From assembly GCA_035048485.1 (NCBI GenBank), contig CM068587.1:48235996-48299995 (forward strand): a stretch of DNA of 64,000 nt, in the 5' to 3' direction. The stretch is from Pteria penguin (taxonomy: Eukaryota > Mollusca > Bivalvia > Pterioida > Pteriidae). Below, piece by piece: positions 1 through 13,000 of the stretch; position 1 is the stretch's first letter; each line of letters begins with the position of its first letter. The position numbers and the translations under genes were made by a program. The notes beneath the pieces are model-generated. The model made no database searches, had not been told where the DNA came from, and worked only from the letters and a program-made list of their open reading frames with translations.

Positions 1-89
1 GTGAAAGAGTCTTCATATAATTTGGAATACAAGAAGATATTGTTACTGATACTGTTAGCTTTAGATGTTTCTTGTGTATAAGCATAATA

Positions 90-360
90 AAGTGAGATAA
101 TAATTAAAAGGTTCTGGGTTCGATTCCATGGTCCAGCCACATCTTTTTCTCCTGACTGTTACATTTGGTGTGGTGGCCAGCCTTCACGAGTTGCATATTT
201 GTTTTTGCACTGTGAGGGTTATGATCTTTGGGTTTTTTTGTGTGTTTAGGTTTCCAGTGCCTGAGCAGGGGAGGAGAGCTCAATGGTGAGAGCTTCGGTC
301 TTGATAGCAGAGGGGTCTGGGTTCAATTCCAGGGTCCTGTCACATTTTTTGCTCCTGCCT
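90..360 (+). mobile_element. Two SINE-like B-box fragments
   Basis: 'gttctgggttcgattccatg' + 'gtccagccacatctttttct' at about 111-150 and 'gtctgggttcaattccaggg' + 'tcctgtcacattttttgctc' at about 313-353 repeat each other. They look like duplicated tRNA-derived heads in an intron upstream of the first visible exon. The remainder of 1-849 shows no exon. Confidence 0.5.
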
Positions 361-849
361 GGTACAAAATATTGATTGAAAATGATTAAAGATTGATTTT
401 TTACATATTTTGTTTGATATATGTAGTGATAATTTTGTTTTGGATCAGTGCAAGCATTATTATCCACAAAGCCAGAGACCTAAACTACTATCAGTATCTA
501 TGTGTCTGACAAAGTGGAACAGCTGACATCAGATTTTCACCTTATATCCCAAAAAGAGTTTTAGAAAATAATATTTGTATGTGGATGAAAATATTATGTA
601 TTTTAATGAAGTAAAAATATATTAACAGAATTTTCCATATGGAATTTTTAAGTGCATGAAATTTTCATTTTAAGAACTTTTGATATTTTCACTACATCTG
701 ATGCTTATTGCTTTATGATATCAGAAATTGCTAAGCATTGAACCAGGCTGTGAGAGCATAATTTGTTTTGATTCAGACAATGGAAATGAATTATGAATTA
801 TTATATCATGAGACTGTATGTGCTAAAATTTGTATAATTTTGTGTTCAG

Positions 850-1038
850 CGGAACGGTCCTTATTGACCTGGAGTACCGACACACTAGGGTCTACACAGA
901 GCTTCCAGAGTAGTCCAGGAGACCCGAATTATAGTCCCAAACGGACCAGGCTTCCATACATTCCGTACCGAGACTCAGTCCTGACATGGCTCCTCAAGGA
1001 TAGTCTAGGTGGAAATTCCAAAACTATCATGATCTCCA
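850..1038 (+). CDS. Kinesin gene, first visible exon: end of motor domain, loop 12 and [12 protein letters not shown] motif
   Basis: The acceptor is ...tgtgttcag|CG at 849/850 and the donor is TCCA|GTATGT at 1038/1039. It encodes [13 protein letters not shown]..., then [20 protein letters not shown], then [29 protein letters not shown] is the hallmark helix of kinesin-3 motors (microtubule-binding loop 12 / alpha-5). The roughly 35 residues before it are unusually long, Ser/Thr-rich and poor in lysine (see findings). The last 18 bases and the donor are the seed of a downstream minisatellite. Confidence 0.93.
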
Positions 1039-4000
1039 GTATGTATAAACTAGCAGTAAAACTTCTAAACTATCATGATCTTCAGTATGTACAAACTAGC
1101 ATAAAACTACAAAACAATCATGATCTCCAGTATGTATAACCTAGCAGTAAAACTACAAAACTATCATGATCTCCAGTATGTGTAAACTAGCAGTAAAACT
1201 ACAAAACTATCATGATCTGTGATATGTATAAACTAGCAGTAAAACTACAAACTATGATGTCCTTCAGTTTGTACAAACTAGCATAAAACTACAAAACAAT
1301 CATGATCTCCAGTATGTATAACCTAGCAGTAAAACTACAAAACTGTTGTGATCTCCAGTATGTATAAACTAGCAGTAAAACTACAAACTATCATGTCCTT
1401 CAGTTTGTACAAACCAGCAGTAAAATTACAAAACTATCATAATCTCCAGTATGTACAAACTAGCAGTAAAACTACAAAACTACAAATTAACAGTAAAACT
1501 CCAAAATTGTAATGATATATAGTTTGTACAACTTAGCAATGAAATTATAAAATTATCACGATCTATAGTTTGTATAAACTAGCGGCTCTGCTTCAAAGTA
1601 TAATGATCTAGAATGTAAAACTAACTGTAAATATTAATGCTTTCAGTATGTACAGACAGTTGCTAGCAGTAGCATCAAATATCCTTCTCCAATACCTCGC
1701 AGTAATTGATTATTAATAAATCAAATAATTCAATGTGCTCTTATGTATCATCTTTTTCTACTTCTCACCAGGGACGAACATATTTTCATATCTATTAGAT
1801 ATATATGTCCCTGTTCTCACATAGATGTACATGTAGATTACATGATATACAACTGAACATAACATCTGTATATACATTCAGTTTTTCTTAGTAGTTTGTG
1901 ATGTTGCAAAATGATAATAATTTCATGTTGATGGAGGGTCTGTTGCATGGGTAGCACCTGATGGTGTGGTATACAATAATCAATCAATCAGTCAGTTATA
2001 TTGATGCAGCCACAGGTGCTTTCTGGTAATCACTTCCTTATCTGTAATTACATGTATATCACTTTTGATACACAATGTTAAATTTTAGATGATAAAATAA
2101 TGAAATTGATTTTAGGATTTCTACATGTACCTGTCAAATTCAAAGTCAATCTTCTGATGAGACTTAATTTCCAATTTTTTATGTTTTGTTTTTTGGGGGT
2201 TTTTTTTCTTTTTTTTTTTTCTTTTGTTTTTGACTACATTGGTACTTGTACAAATGTATTCGGTCTTTTTTTTTACACAGAGTTACTTCCCATTTAGGAT
2301 GGTTTCTGACGTAAAGCATTTATGATGTCATCAAATACTATAGAAACCAATTCCAAAATCAGGGAAATGGTAGTCCACAAATGACGATTTCTTAGCAAAT
2401 TGATGATGTCATGATTGTTTTACATTGGACACCATCCCATATGGGAAAAAACGATAAGACTCAATAATACTTTTAGTTTTGAGAATAATAGACAACACTA
2501 CAAAAGAGAAGTACCGACATCTTTTAATCCTAATTTGTTCTGTTTTGTATTTCAGCTATCACTCCAGCTAGTATATATTACAATGAGACAATTAGTACTT
2601 TACGCTATGCACAACGAGCCAAAAGTATTATTAACAAACCAAAAATCAACGAGGTAAGTCCCCATTACTGTATAACATTATTATAATAATTTATCCCCTT
2701 GTGACAGTGCACCAAGAAGGGGGTTATGATAATACAGCTTTTCTAGTTTGCATGTGTGCATCTGTATGTGTTTGTGTGGTAGATATGCTAGGTGTTCACC
2801 TCAAATTACAAAGTCTCAGCCAAATATTTTTCTACTATAAATGAAGATAATAATTCCTTTTGGAAGACGTGATTCTTGGTTGAAAAATACCTTTGTCATT
2901 ACGTCACAATATTTCTAAATGAGAAGAATTTAAACCTGTTAAGTGCATTACAGACTTTTCAGACAGACAATTTATGATCCTTTCACTGAATAAAAGAAAG
3001 TAGTAAATTAAAGATTAAAACAAGTGTTTTATCACCCTGAGAGGTAGATTCGGTAAATATTATGTAACAGGGGATGTGTAAATGTTGACGTTTGGTGGAT
3101 TATGAGCCTCTTACAACATTAAATCTGTGATTTATTTGTGCAGTGTTCAAATCAGCATGTCATCGTTATACCAAGGTGACCTTCTGAAGATTTAGTCCCC
3201 AGAACTTCAGTTTTAGCTCTTTACTTTTAAAATTTTGAAATCAAAATTCAGATTTATTCAGAGTCTTCATAATCTTTCGTCCTTTTTGCCATTCATTTGT
3301 TATTTTGTGAGTTGTTCAAGTGTCTTCCACATTCAAGATACATTTATTTTATCAGAGGAAATTTTGAGTATGATTATTAACACTGTTGTTCTTTTTTTCC
3401 TCTCGTCTTAAATTCTGTTGCCATTTTACCAAGTGAATGTGAAATAAAGAAAAGTTGTAAGTTAAATTTTTTATCCACCAAAAAAGTCAGTCAAATTTTT
3501 TTTACATGTACCTTTGAAGAAAAGACTTGTCAAAACAAATTTTGAAATCTTCTTTTCCCTCACTTCCCTCCTAACCAATTCATTTGAATTAGTAGGAGTA
3601 GATAAAACTAATTTAGAGCTGATGAATTATTTCATTTGAATTTTATTGAACTTGCTATTCAACATAAATACAAGAAGCATCCGAACTCCACAGAAAATCG
3701 GCCACCTGGCCATTTTCAAGTGGTTTTAATGGCAAACTAAATCTATCGATGTACAATCCATGTCAGCTGGTCATGTTGACACCAGTTACTTTCCGTATTT
3801 TACATTAGATAGGATTAATTTGACTAGCTAACTTGCATTGTACATGGACTTTTAAAAAAAATTAATTTAAACTTTATTTACTTTTTAACGATTCAGAAAC
3901 TAGTTAACTACTTATATAATACTTGCTCGTTGGCACGGATCTTGGCGTAAGATTTCCTCCCACACAAACAACACCCTTACATAGATTTACATCGCCATTC

Positions 4001-7000
4001 TAATCAAATATACATCATGTCATTTCATATACATGTGTCGTGTATCTTTTGGATGTCATTCTGCTTAAGTATGTCATAAAATTTCATCGTATTGTATCAG
4101 AGGACATTGGTAGCCTCTGACTGTATGCACATCGTTTTCACATTGTATGTGATATTTGTGTGTACAGCCTCATTGTTTTCACATTGTATGTGATATTTGT
4201 GTGTACAGCCTCATTGTTTTCACATTGTATGTGACATTTGTACAACCACATTGTTTTCACATTGTATGCAACATGAATTTTCCTGTATGTAGTGCATTGT
4301 ATTTTGCAGGATCGGCAACCATTTATAGTCTATGTAAGATTTACTAATGCCTCTCCTTCTCATCTCTACCTGTTGTTTTAACCTATTGTTCAATTTGACT
4401 TTTGTTGACACCATTCACCCATGATCATAAAACCAAATTTTAAGAGTAAAATTTCATTTTATCACACATGTAGTTACCTTTCTTTATATTTTATATCTTT
4501 TCCTTCCTCTAAAAAAAAGTTATCGTAATTATTGACCTCTTCATACTGAATGAAAAATACAATTTTAAAGAAATTTCACTCTCCCATCCACCCTTTCCCA
4601 CAAATTTTTCCAAGATGTATATCAATCTGCAGATCTATGGGTGAAATGTTTAAGTTTAACAGTACTTACTGGTATTATGCAAGACATAACAAGTTAATGA
4701 AAAAATTATACTGTGTAATATTGAACTTAATACATTTGCTTACTGCAGATTAATTTTTATGGATGATTTTCCATGGTTTTATGGGGTGATTGGTTCGTTC
4801 GTGTACTTTTCCGTTTCTTGTGTTTGTGCCCTGTCTCATTAGATGTATATAGTTCTATCATAAACGGAGCTTTTGATTGCCATGCTTTCATGTATCTGTC
4901 AAGGAAAATAGCATAGTTATTATTGTAGATATAATTAATTCTTGCGATTTATAAATAAACAAAATCAAAGTCTTCATCCTTTTAAACTTGTCCTCTGTCC
5001 TTACCATATTTCCTCAAGCTGTCACACAAGAGATAATTGGTTCAATGGTAACACATTGGACTACAAATCTGAGGACCGGGGTTTGATTCTGGTTTTCATC
5101 TGAGATTGTTCTAAGGTGATTCATCATCTTCTATCTCCCTGTCCTTCCAATGAGACTGGGTATACCAAGGTCCCAAGTCCCGATTAAGGTTGGGATGTGT
5201 AGAGATTCTCCACTGCTTCAGACAGGTCCATAGCATAGGACAAAATTTCAGGCAGGTGCTTCCACCATTTAAGTGGCATTTGGCTTGTGATGTAGGGCTT
5301 GTTTGCCAACAATCTGGGTTCAAATCCTGGACTGATCACCATGTTGGAGAGGTTGGTAACTTCCTGTGTCCATGTCGCGGTATAACTGAAAAATTGTTGA
5401 AAGTGATGTGAAACACGAATCAACGAACCAACCACTGTATAAGTGCAATAACCTAGAAGTGGCATAAAACAAATCATAAGACAAGCTATCGCGCAAGCTT
5501 CTATCCAATAATTGGACAATTAACCTTATAATGGAAATGATATTTTATCTTTTATTTACATCATTTAATTAGACTGGGTATTTAATGGAATTTAAGCATG
5601 TAGCTGATTCATTAACCTCTGTAAATACTACAGTATTAGCAGAAGTGTTAAAATCAAATTAGAAGTTTTTTTTTAATTCTATAACTGAGATTATTATAAA
5701 ATTGTATTTCACAATCTTCATCATAGTATGTCAGTTATAATATTATAGGTTATAATCATTGTTATATATCTGTGTTGATCATTTATGATATTTTTTCCAT
5801 AGCATCTGCAGAGGTTATTCACTTCAAATCACTCTATATGTGTGCATCTCTTATTCGTATGTTATTTTTTCAGTAATTAGGGAAAAATGTTTTTTTGTAT
5901 TTTTCACAGGATCCAAATGTGACGCTGATCCGAGAATTACGTAGAGAAATAGGATCTCTCAGGGAATTACTTAAAACTGCTCAAATGGTAAGAATCTACA
6001 AAGAATTATTTGATGCCAATATTACGATTATTTGTTGTGCCGCATAAGTGAACAGTTTTCATGGGATGAGAATTAAATGATATTTATCATTCACATGACA
6101 AAACATATTTGTTTATGGGAAACTGTTGAAAGTCGAAATCAAAATCTATATCTACCATATAAGATGATATAGACATATGCTAAATGTATGATTCCAAGCT
6201 ATAGCATGCAGCCTGGGACATTTGTATGATCAGCCATTGTATGTTAATTGGTACCGGTGTATGATCAGCCATTGAATACTAGGTGGTACCCTTGTATGAT
6301 CAACCATTGAATGCTGCTAGGTACTCGTGTATGATCAGCCATTGAATGCTGGTTGTTACCTGTGTATGATCAGCCATTGAATGCTGCTAGGTACTCGTGT
6401 ATGATCAGCCATTGAATGCTGGTTGTTACCTGTGTATGATCAGCCATTGAATGCTGCTAGGTACTCGTGTATGATCAGCCATTGAATGCTGGTTGGTACC
6501 TGTGTATGATCAGCCATTGAATGCTGCTAGGTACTCGTGTATGATCAACCATTGAATGCTGCTAGGTACTCGTGTATGATCAGCCATTGAATGCTGGTTG
6601 GTACCTTTGTATGATCAGCCATTAAATGCTGGTTGGTACCTGTGTGTGATCAGCCGTTGAATGCTGCTAGGTACTCGTGTATGATCAACCATTGAATGCT
6701 GCTAGGTACTCGTGTATGATCAGCCATTGAATGCTGGTTGGTACCTTTGTATGATCAGCCATTAAATGCTGGTTGGTACCTGTGTGTGATCAGCCATTGA
6801 ATGCTAGCTGGTGCCTGTGTATGATCATCCATTGAATGCTGGTTGTTACCTGTGTATGATGAGCCATGAATGCTGGTTGGTACCTGTGTATGATGAGCCA
6901 TTGAAAGCTGGTTGGTACCCTTGTATGATCAGCCATTGAATGCTAGTTGGTACCCTTGTATAATCAGCCATTAAATGCCAGCTGGTACCTGTGTATGATC

Positions 7001-10000
7001 AGCCATTGAAAGCTGGTTGGTACCCTTGTATGATCAGCCATTGAATGCTGGTTGGTACCCTTGTATGATCAGCCATTAAATGCCAGCTGGTACCCGTGTA
7101 TGATCAGTCATTGAATGCTGGTTGGTACCCATGTATGTTCAGCCATTGAATGCTGGTTGGTACCCGTGTATGATTAGCCATTGAATGCCGGCCGGTACCC
7201 GTGTATTATCAGCCATTGAATGCTGGTATGTACCCTTGTATGACCAGCCATTGAATGCTGGTTGGTACCCTTGTATTATCAGCCATTGAATGCTGGTTGG
7301 TACCCGTGTGTAATCAGCCATTGTATGCTGGTTGGTACCCTTTTATGATTAGCCATTGAATGGTTGTTGGTACCCAAGTGCTTTTCCTTTCAGTGGAGTC
7401 TCAGGTTCTGAAGCCTGGGCACACACTGTATTCTTGGATTATCATCATTTGCATAATTTAGTCTTTTGTTCATTATATTCTACTCTTAATATTTCATATT
7501 TAGCATGTTATAAAAATTGATGCATTTGGATTTTATTTCTGTGAGTTGTCAATACTTCTTTTGTTGTAAATGGGGTTCGCCGCCATTAACTGCGGTCCTG
7601 ATATTTAGGAGGAAATACTACATATTCCCGCAAAAATGACGTAAAGAACAATAGAACGTTACTGTGATATCATAAGGTTACTAACTAAAAAAAAACTCAT
7701 AGTACACAGGCGCAGCCTAACGGATGATAACAGGCGGCTAACCCCATTGTGTTCTATCGCTTCTTAAGCTGTACTAGATCTATAAATATCTGGAATATTG
7801 CATGTAACCAAACAGATCTTGACTTTTTTTTCCCTTATGTCTAATAGCGTAGGCAACATAGTATTTCACTATTCTAGGTTTGATCCTTTCAGATTTATTT
7901 CGTTGATTTGAGTTGTTTTCCTAACTTTGCTCACTTTTAGGCTAGTTCCCAAATGAGTGGTATAGATCTATTAGATTATTCAGCAGTTATGGTGCAAACA
8001 GAACAGGTAGATGGCGTTACTGTGTATCAGGGCGTGACCTTCACCTCTTTGAACTAATTTTTTATACTTAAAGGAACTGGGTTGCAATATTGTATAGAAT
8101 TGATTTTATAACCGTATAATGAACATTTAAAGGAACTGAGACCAGTTTTACCAAAGAATTTATGACAAATTGTTAATGTATGACACCTTGAATTCCTTGA
8201 AATTAATGCAGTTTCAGAGAATATTTGGCAAAAATCAACAAACTTCCAGTAGAAAATTTGTTTATTACTGCAGATATCTACTTTAATGTGTTGTCAGATA
8301 TGAACGACTTGTTATAATGACCTTGGTAAAACTGGCACCATGGTTTGTAAAATAGAGACTTAAAATTGACATTTGATATTTAAAAGTACATATAGATAAA
8401 AAATTCACTAAATTTACTTATTTGAATTGTTGAAATGCTTGAATCCTGACCACAACAGCAGTGAATTAAATAAGATACAATATGCCATTATAATTTTTTT
8501 TGTGTTAGGCATGCCATCAAGTTCCTTTGCTTATCTAAATAATACTAATTACACTTTCACTATTTCATAATTCAGTATTGCATTTAGTAAACTTACAAAC
8601 AAAAGAGGAATACAGTAACTTATTAACACTTTACAAAGATTTGTCACACTACTATACACTACTGTAGTATCATAACTACTCACCTGTAACCTCTTCCAAT
8701 TTGTGTTGTATACTATCTCTTCTTTTACATGTATATTCTTATAGTGTTTTGTGGTAATTCTTTTTTTTTATTAAGTGCATCTATATCTAATCTATACTCC
8801 TGTATTGTGTTATTTTCATCACTACTTTATCAGCAAATTGTGAAATTATTTATAAAAATTGCACACAGTTATGGGCACCACATTATAGTACATGTACATG
8901 GCTTTTTTATTTTGTTTTACAACATTTCTTTCGCTATTTATTATGGTAGATAACAGACTTTTCTACAAAGTAGATGTACAGAAGTTCATTTTTACCTTAT
9001 ATCGTATATTCAAGAGATCTTTATGCCTTTAGCAACTTTAAAGCAGTACTTAATTTTACAAGAATTCAAAGAAAGATAACTCTTGCATCAATTTTTTGTA
9101 GGGGGTTAATACAGCAGAAGGAAGCACATTGGCAGCACAGCTTCATGACACAGAGGTTATGGTCAGTATAGAAATAACATTAATATAAATAATGTGGAAG
9201 TACTCTCTTGACCATCTGTAGGTCAAGTGTCAAGAATTCTAAAGTTCTGGAACAGAGTCTGATTTGATTTGATAAAACTGCGTGAATTGTATATCACGTA
9301 CATGTGGTATACAGTGGCTGCCAGTGGTTTAAATTTGGAAGAAATGAAAATACCCTGTGGAAATTCTTTTTAGCACAAATGATCCCATCTTTGCAGTGAA
9401 GCATGTGCATTAGGTCTAAACCTGTTTGGATGTGTTTTTGTATCACAGTAAAGAGGTCAGACAAGACGACACTATCAATAACCAGAATGATAATAGAGGC
9501 TTTGTTCTATGATAGTAAACAAATTCAGATAGATCTATTTGTCTTTGTGTTGGCCATAACATCAGTTTCATCATTTTTCTTTAAATAAACTCATTTTCTT
9601 GTTGATTTTATCATTACTATGCCTCTGGAAAGTCAGAGGAATATAGATTTTTATCTATCTATCTTTTAATGGCAAAAGAACTTGAGCATTAGTCATAATC
9701 ATGGACAGTAAAAGTTAGAGCTTTGATATTTCACACGTGTATTTCTTGTGGTAATATCTTTTTGTTTGGACCAAACTTTTTGACTTTTGACCTTGTGGTC
9801 TTGACTTTGATCTTTGACCTACTTCTCAAAGACTTTTACATTTGCTGGTTCACAAAGGCATAAATGCTTTACACTCACAGTTTGCTTTTGTTAGAATTTA
9901 TTAATACATTGTACATGTAGTTCTTGAAATTCATATGAAGCTATAGGTGAATTAGAATTTTACTCATTATTCCAATAAATAGAATAATAATTCCATTATC

Positions 10001-13000
10001 TAAGTATAAAAAATTCAGGCAATGAACTGTATGTTATTTTTCCTCCATAGGCTAATAAACTAACACAGACATGGATGGATAAGTGGTTGGAGGCACATGA
10101 TATTATGAAGGTAAGATAGCCCCTACAACCTAAAAGCCATACAAAATGAAGTGCATTTCTAATAATACATCAATAGATCAGGGGTATATTGTTTTTGTCC
10201 TATTTGTCTGTTTGTCTGTGTGTTGTCAACTTTAACCTTTGAACTGTGAGAGATGGAGACTTCATATTTGGCATGCATACTCAACTAACAAAGCCCTTTC
10301 AATTTACACCAAGGTCATTAACCTCGTTACCTTGACCGTGACCTTTGACCAACATTTCAAAATTTGCTTTATTTGGACTTTGTTGTTGCTCTGGGCATTC
10401 ATGTTTCACAAACACATCTTGTTCAAATACTCTTCAGAAACGAGGCCTTGTATCTTGACTCAGTGTGTAGTATGCTTACATCAGGACCAAGATTTGAGAT
10501 TCAGATTAAAGTCCCTGCAGCAGCTCCTCAGAACACCCAATTTCAGATTAGACAGTCAAGACATTGGCACATAAAACATCCCCCATGGATATAGATGGGT
10601 CCTTTTTATGCCCCCAGAATCAAAAGTTTGGTGGGCATCTAGTTTTTGGCTTGTCTGTCTTGTCTGATTGGGGGTTTTTTTTTTGTCTGTTTTCATAGAT
10701 GGAAAAAATGTATGCAATACATCTGGTGTCCTCATACAGATGAAATTATCTTGATGTGACATAAGACAAACAAACGAACAAATTTTAAGAAACCATTTTA
10801 TAAATACATAATGAGAGATTATGTCTATGTATATTTGGATAAGAGATAATGTGTGTGTTTGAATAAATTATCAATTCATCATATCATATAAGTGTAAGTA
10901 TTTTGGTATACCATTTGAAGTCGAGATGACTGCATTAGATACAAATTTTGTTTTATTTTGTATAAAATTTCCCTTAAATGTTCATTTTCATGTATTGATT
11001 TTGAAGCAATGCAGCTCTTCATGATTCTTTAGTCCACCTTATAAACATCTTTTTAATCTGTACATCCCCTTGTTTCTCTTCTCCTCTGATACATGTACTG
11101 TAATTTTGTAGTCAAAACATGTTCCATTAAAAACTACTGAGGATGAAAATTTGAAATCTTTTAGACACATGTATAAGACAGATTTTGATAATGTCTGTCC
11201 TTTGCTTTCAGGAGTCAGACCTTAGCATACGAGATCTAAAACACAGAGCAAACTCAATGGGAGTAATGATTGAATCTCAGATGCCACATCTGATCGGAAT
11301 GGACAATGATATACTGAGTACAGGAGTCACAATATATCATCTCAAGGTAATCACTTCTCTGCTTACTTGTATGATTACTTACTTACTCACTACCTACTTA
11401 CTCACTACCTACTTACTTATATATTTCCGTATTAACTTTCATTTTTATTTTTGGTCATCATTTAACTTAACTTACTTTCTGACTTTTTTTTTTTTTCGCT
11501 GATAATTTTGCATTTAGCATTGTTCTTTCCAGGATAAATTGAGAGACATTTTCTCTTATTCTCATTCATTTTCTTAGTAGTCATGGATGACTAATTTTTT
11601 TTTTTTTTTTTTTTGTAATCAAACTTGAATTTAAAATTTACACAGAAGTAAAGTTCCTCAGAAATATGATAATTTAATATAAGTTTTATGTGATATCCTA
11701 TAATCTTATATAATAGGAGGGGAAAACTCTGGTTGGTCGTGAAGATGCTCAGAGGCAGCAGGATATTGGTAAGGAGATTTGCTACTATTGTGATACATAT
11801 ATTGGGGCAGATCCACCGATCCAGTATTTCAGAAAAGGAAGGGGGAAACCCACATATGAGAGTCAAGTATTAGCCAAATACTCAGTCATTTTGGGGTGCT
11901 AAATCTGGTGTTTTACTCTTATTATTTGAATCTTTTCAACCTTATCATCTATGTATGCCTTGTTAAATTTGTGGCAAAAAAGTGGGGAGGGGCGGACCCC
12001 CAGGCCCCCCTCAAAGCCCATCACTGGGTATATGAATCTGTAATAAAATCAAGTTGAATACATTCTTTTCTCAAAAAAGTAATAATGTAGAATATTACGA
12101 CATGGTATAATTATAATTTATATTTTTTCACAGTTTTAAGTGGTCCGTCTGTACAACGAGAACATTGTTTCATAAAGAACCATTACGGAACAGTGACGCT
12201 TCATCCGAATCGTGGCGCTCAGATCACAGTGAATGGGCTAGAATGTAAAACTCCCATCAGGCTTAAACAAGGTAAAAATCTGATACTGCCATGTAATTAA
12301 GTCATACCCATATTATGACCTTGTTGTAATTTACTGTTAATAGGTATACTGACTTGTCTTTTTCCTGGACTGGAATTTGAACCATTAGGAGGTTAGCTAA
12401 ACCACTGTTAATAGGTACACTAACACATTTTCCTGCTACCCTTGACCGGAATTTGAACCAGTAGGAGGCTAGCTACAGTCAGGTTAATCATGCAGTGCAT
12501 TAAGTCACTATGATAAAGAAATGTCAAGGTTTACTGCACTCATTATGCAAGATATTGAATATCCATTAAAAGGTAATACATGTATTGAAGGAATTATTAT
12601 TCCCAAGCATTGTTTTTGGAGTAAATTGGAATCGCTGTGCCTCTCAATCTGTTTTGTTGTCACAAATCGATCTAATCCACTGTAAGGAAATAACGTAATG
12701 TGCAGCTTTGCATAAAAGGAGATAATTGTGATGACTGACATTGTCCAAGAGTAATAGCACCGACACTTGGATATTTTTATTTTATGTATGTTAACTTTGT
12801 TATCATAAATTTTTCTAAAACACTGTAAGGATTTAATCCAAACTTGGTACAAGAAAAAACCATCATGTGTAAATTTACATAAAGGGAGATAATTATGACA
12901 CTTACAATTTTCCTAGAGTTATGGCCCTCATCATTTAGAAATTTTCATATTGCACATGTAAACTTTGTTATTGCAACTTTTAAAGGCTGTCATTTGTAAA

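Larger units (their letters stand above)
2654..5909 (+). other. 3.3-kb intron with repeats
   Basis: Starts with a dispersed repeat head (about 2690-2770, 'ttatccccttgtgac ... aagggggttatgataa', a terminal hairpin). A 41-bp tandem repeat lies at 4125-4272 and SINE remnants at about 5030-5430. The rest is AT-rich sequence in which I see no exon. Confidence 0.6.

Noticed and set aside
7139..7321. Minus-strand 60-codon frame with repeats
   Set aside because: Translation of the 35-bp minisatellite.
6180..7375. Regular 35-bp repeats as a possible CRISPR array
   Set aside because: There are no unique spacers; units are contiguous, and the context is an animal gene intron.
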